Origin: Sphingopyxis sp. H053
Lineage (GTDB): Bacteria; Pseudomonadota; Alphaproteobacteria; Sphingomonadales; Sphingomonadaceae
NCBI RefSeq assembly: GCF_001468225.1
Contig: NZ_LNRU01000017.1
Coordinates: forward strand, 20,012-84,011
Direction of reading: 5' to 3'
DNA: 64,000 nucleotides
The notes under the pieces were generated by a model. The model made no database searches and had not been told where the DNA came from. It was given only the letters and a program-made list of their open reading frames with translations. This document shows positions 63,927-64,000 of this stretch, piece after piece (position 1 is the stretch's first letter; each line of letters opens with the position of its first letter). The position numbers and the translations under genes were made by a program.

Positions 63927-63951
63927 TTTCGGCTGTGGCCGTGGGCCATCG

Positions 63952-64000
63952 TCAGGCGGCTTTGGCGGTGATGTGTAGGGGCTGATTTTCCTCCTCGATC
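63952..64000 (-). CDS. 3' end of an unidentified gene at the window edge
   Basis: Fifteen codons are visible on the minus strand (IEEENQPLHITAKAA then stop). Lying directly behind the truncated ardC, it may be the end of a transposase of an inserted element, but the piece is too short to identify. Confidence 0.2.
   Translation of the reverse strand, partial: IEEENQPLHITAKAA

Overview
The window is about 64 kb of GC-rich DNA from a large alphaproteobacterial plasmid, most likely from a sphingomonad (Sphingobium, Novosphingobium, Sphingomonas or a relative). The reasons are a ParA-ParB-RepA backbone whose initiator looks like the replication initiator A (RPA) family, companion genes of the DUF736, DUF3768 and DUF7007 types, a TrbBCDEJKLFGI conjugation operon with a TrbK-alt and a DUF2274 gene, a Ros/MucR regulator, and ArdC plus large ParB-like genes. 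No rRNA, tRNA or CRISPR array was seen. Family names come from recognising motifs, not from searches.

Layout. 1-9.2 kb: accessory backbone genes, nearly all on the minus strand (DUF736, DUF3768, a GHKL ATPase, a DUF7007 protein, a Cys/His protein with a nuclease-like motif, a yefM-yoeB-xre toxin-antitoxin unit, and the methylase half of a strawberry-notch-type protein). 9.4-14.1 kb: parA, parB, repA and a 1-kb non-coding origin candidate with repeated GAAAACACGTT units; this part is visibly less GC-rich than its surroundings. 15.0-21.8 kb: a TniA/TniB/TniQ transposon that carries a divergent helix-turn-helix protein and tyrosine recombinase around a perfect 12-7-12 inverted repeat that looks like a recombination core site. 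It seems to sit inside an older module of the same kind, whose recombinase remains at 22.4-23.4 kb. 23.6-27.7 kb: an IetA/IetS-type ATPase plus subtilase pair (anti-phage or plasmid-stability system) and an unknown third gene. 27.8-31.0 kb: scars of another conjugation system (a TraG-like C-terminus fused to a DUF6988-like N-terminus), a small membrane protein and two related GntR/FCD-like regulators. 31.0-32.3 kb: an IS3-family element that has removed the 5' part of a relaxase (32.3-33.4 kb). 33.5-34.9 kb: a TetR/SDR cargo pair. 35.0-47.3 kb: a coupling protein and a complete-looking trb mating-pair operon. 47.4-51.3 kb: a minus-strand metabolic cargo (cyanase, cysteine hydrolase, TetR, LysR, SDR). 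51.6-55.4 kb: a RIT element (three overlapping tyrosine recombinase genes) with 39-bp inverted ends, flanked on both sides by outward-reading fragments of strawberry-notch helicase genes. 57.5-64 kb: two toxin-antitoxin-like loci, MucR, a large ParB-like protein, a frameshifted gene and a 3'-truncated ArdC.

How it works together. Replication and partition (RepA/ParAB), toxin-antitoxin units and IetAS would keep the plasmid in its host. The trb operon and coupling protein would build the mating channel, but the only relaxase visible here has lost its catalytic end, so self-transfer would need a relaxase outside this window or in trans. Much of the rest is a record of repeated insertion: a Tni transposon, an IS3-family element and a RIT element, each lying beside broken genes.
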